This document shows positions 45,287 to 45,375 of a DNA stretch of 45,375 bases, in pieces. The position numbers and the translations under genes are program-made. The notes beneath the pieces are model-generated. The model saw only the letters and a program-made list of their open reading frames with translations, was not told the DNA's origin and made no database searches. Where the stretch lies: positions 1-45,375 of the forward strand of contig CANNKG010000020.1 of NCBI GenBank assembly GCA_947505105.1, given 5' to 3'. Numbering within the stretch: the first letter of the stretch is position 1; every line of letters starts with the position of its first letter. Source of the stretch: Methylococcaceae bacterium. Its GTDB lineage: Bacteria; Pseudomonadota; Gammaproteobacteria; Methylococcales; Methylomonadaceae.

Positions 45287-45375
45287 TTCCGGCGTAAGTC
45301 CCAAGTAGGTTTCCGCCGAAAATCCTATCAATGCCAGAATCCTTATTTGCACATCCGTTAACGGCGTCATGCAGT
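45251..45375 (-). CDS. C-terminal end of an unidentified reading frame, possibly a transposase
   Basis: On the minus strand a frame enters from the right edge and reads LTDVQIRILALIGFSAETYL...LSVKMGEP-stop. It is uninterrupted for about 40 codons and overlaps the preceding gene's 3' end by 36 bp tail to tail. I do not recognise the family. The position at the end of an apparently truncated gene would fit the 3' end of an insertion sequence. Confidence 0.4.
   Translation of the reverse strand, partial: CMTPLTDVQIRILALIGFSAETYLGLTPELGKLSVKMGEP

Overview
The window looks like chromosome of a free-living, diazotrophic gammaproteobacterium. The evidence is rplM-rpsI, rsmB, gltX with tRNA-Ala/tRNA-Glu, an NtrY/NtrX pair, pqiABC, a FleQ-type activator and a nifF operon. 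A LapD/MoxY-type sensor kinase, a PrsT-like TPR lipoprotein beside a WecA-type transferase, and many secreted or envelope proteins would fit a methanotroph of the Methylococcales. No methane or methanol oxidation gene lies inside, so that placement is inference.

Layout. (1) 1-1 kb: the 5' end of a group II intron runs off the left edge. It sits inside a PKD-domain gene whose front end appears cut off by a 167-bp MITE-like element. (2) 1.1-9.3 kb, minus strand: a TagO/VasI-like periplasmic protein, a ComFB-like protein, a 1998-aa alpha-2-macroglobulin with an intact CxEQ thioester, and a GRDP-like membrane protein with a Cys/Gly tail. (3) 9.4-13.4 kb: a WecA-like transferase followed by a PrsT-like TPR lipoprotein (exopolysaccharide or envelope). 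(4) 13.4-14.5 kb: AT-rich spacer ending in tandem terminator hairpins. (5) 14.5-19.8 kb: a diguanylate cyclase, a second MITE copy in inverted orientation, a TonB-dependent receptor and an orphan NarX/MoxY-type kinase. (6) 20-26.3 kb: rsmB, a DUF4390 gene, ntrY, ntrX, rplM and rpsI; this NtrX has lost the sigma-54 contact loop. (7) 26.3-33.1 kb: a CheY-TPR protein, an Lcl/DUF1566 protein, pqiA-pqiB-pqiC and a FleQ-like activator. (8) 33.5-37 kb: an L,D-transpeptidase lipoprotein, debris of an apparent tandem duplication, tRNA-Glu, tRNA-Ala and gltX. (9) 37.1-40.6 kb: a strong-RBS 22-codon leader overlapping a VWA-OmpA lipoprotein, then an SbmA/YddA-type ABC protein whose ATPase motifs are almost all gone. 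(10) 40.7-42.8 kb: nifF, an LRV iron-sulfur protein and an unknown gene in a tight operon behind a sigma-54-type promoter. (11) 42.8-45.4 kb: a decayed IS1634-like transposase, a secreted PPC-domain protein and the C-terminal end of a convergent reading frame at the edge.

How it fits together. Several parts suggest cyclic-di-GMP-linked surface control: a GGEEF cyclase with an I-site, a ComFB-like protein, a FleQ homologue and polysaccharide genes. Nitrogen-status genes occur twice, as ntrYX and as the nifF operon. Both ends of the window carry mobile-element debris. The most unusual items are the fossilised ABC ATPase, the PKD gene hit from both sides, the duplication scar linking an ldt gene to a tRNA gene, the translationally coupled leader, and the nifF-LRV-unknown operon. 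No CRISPR array or complete defence system is visible.
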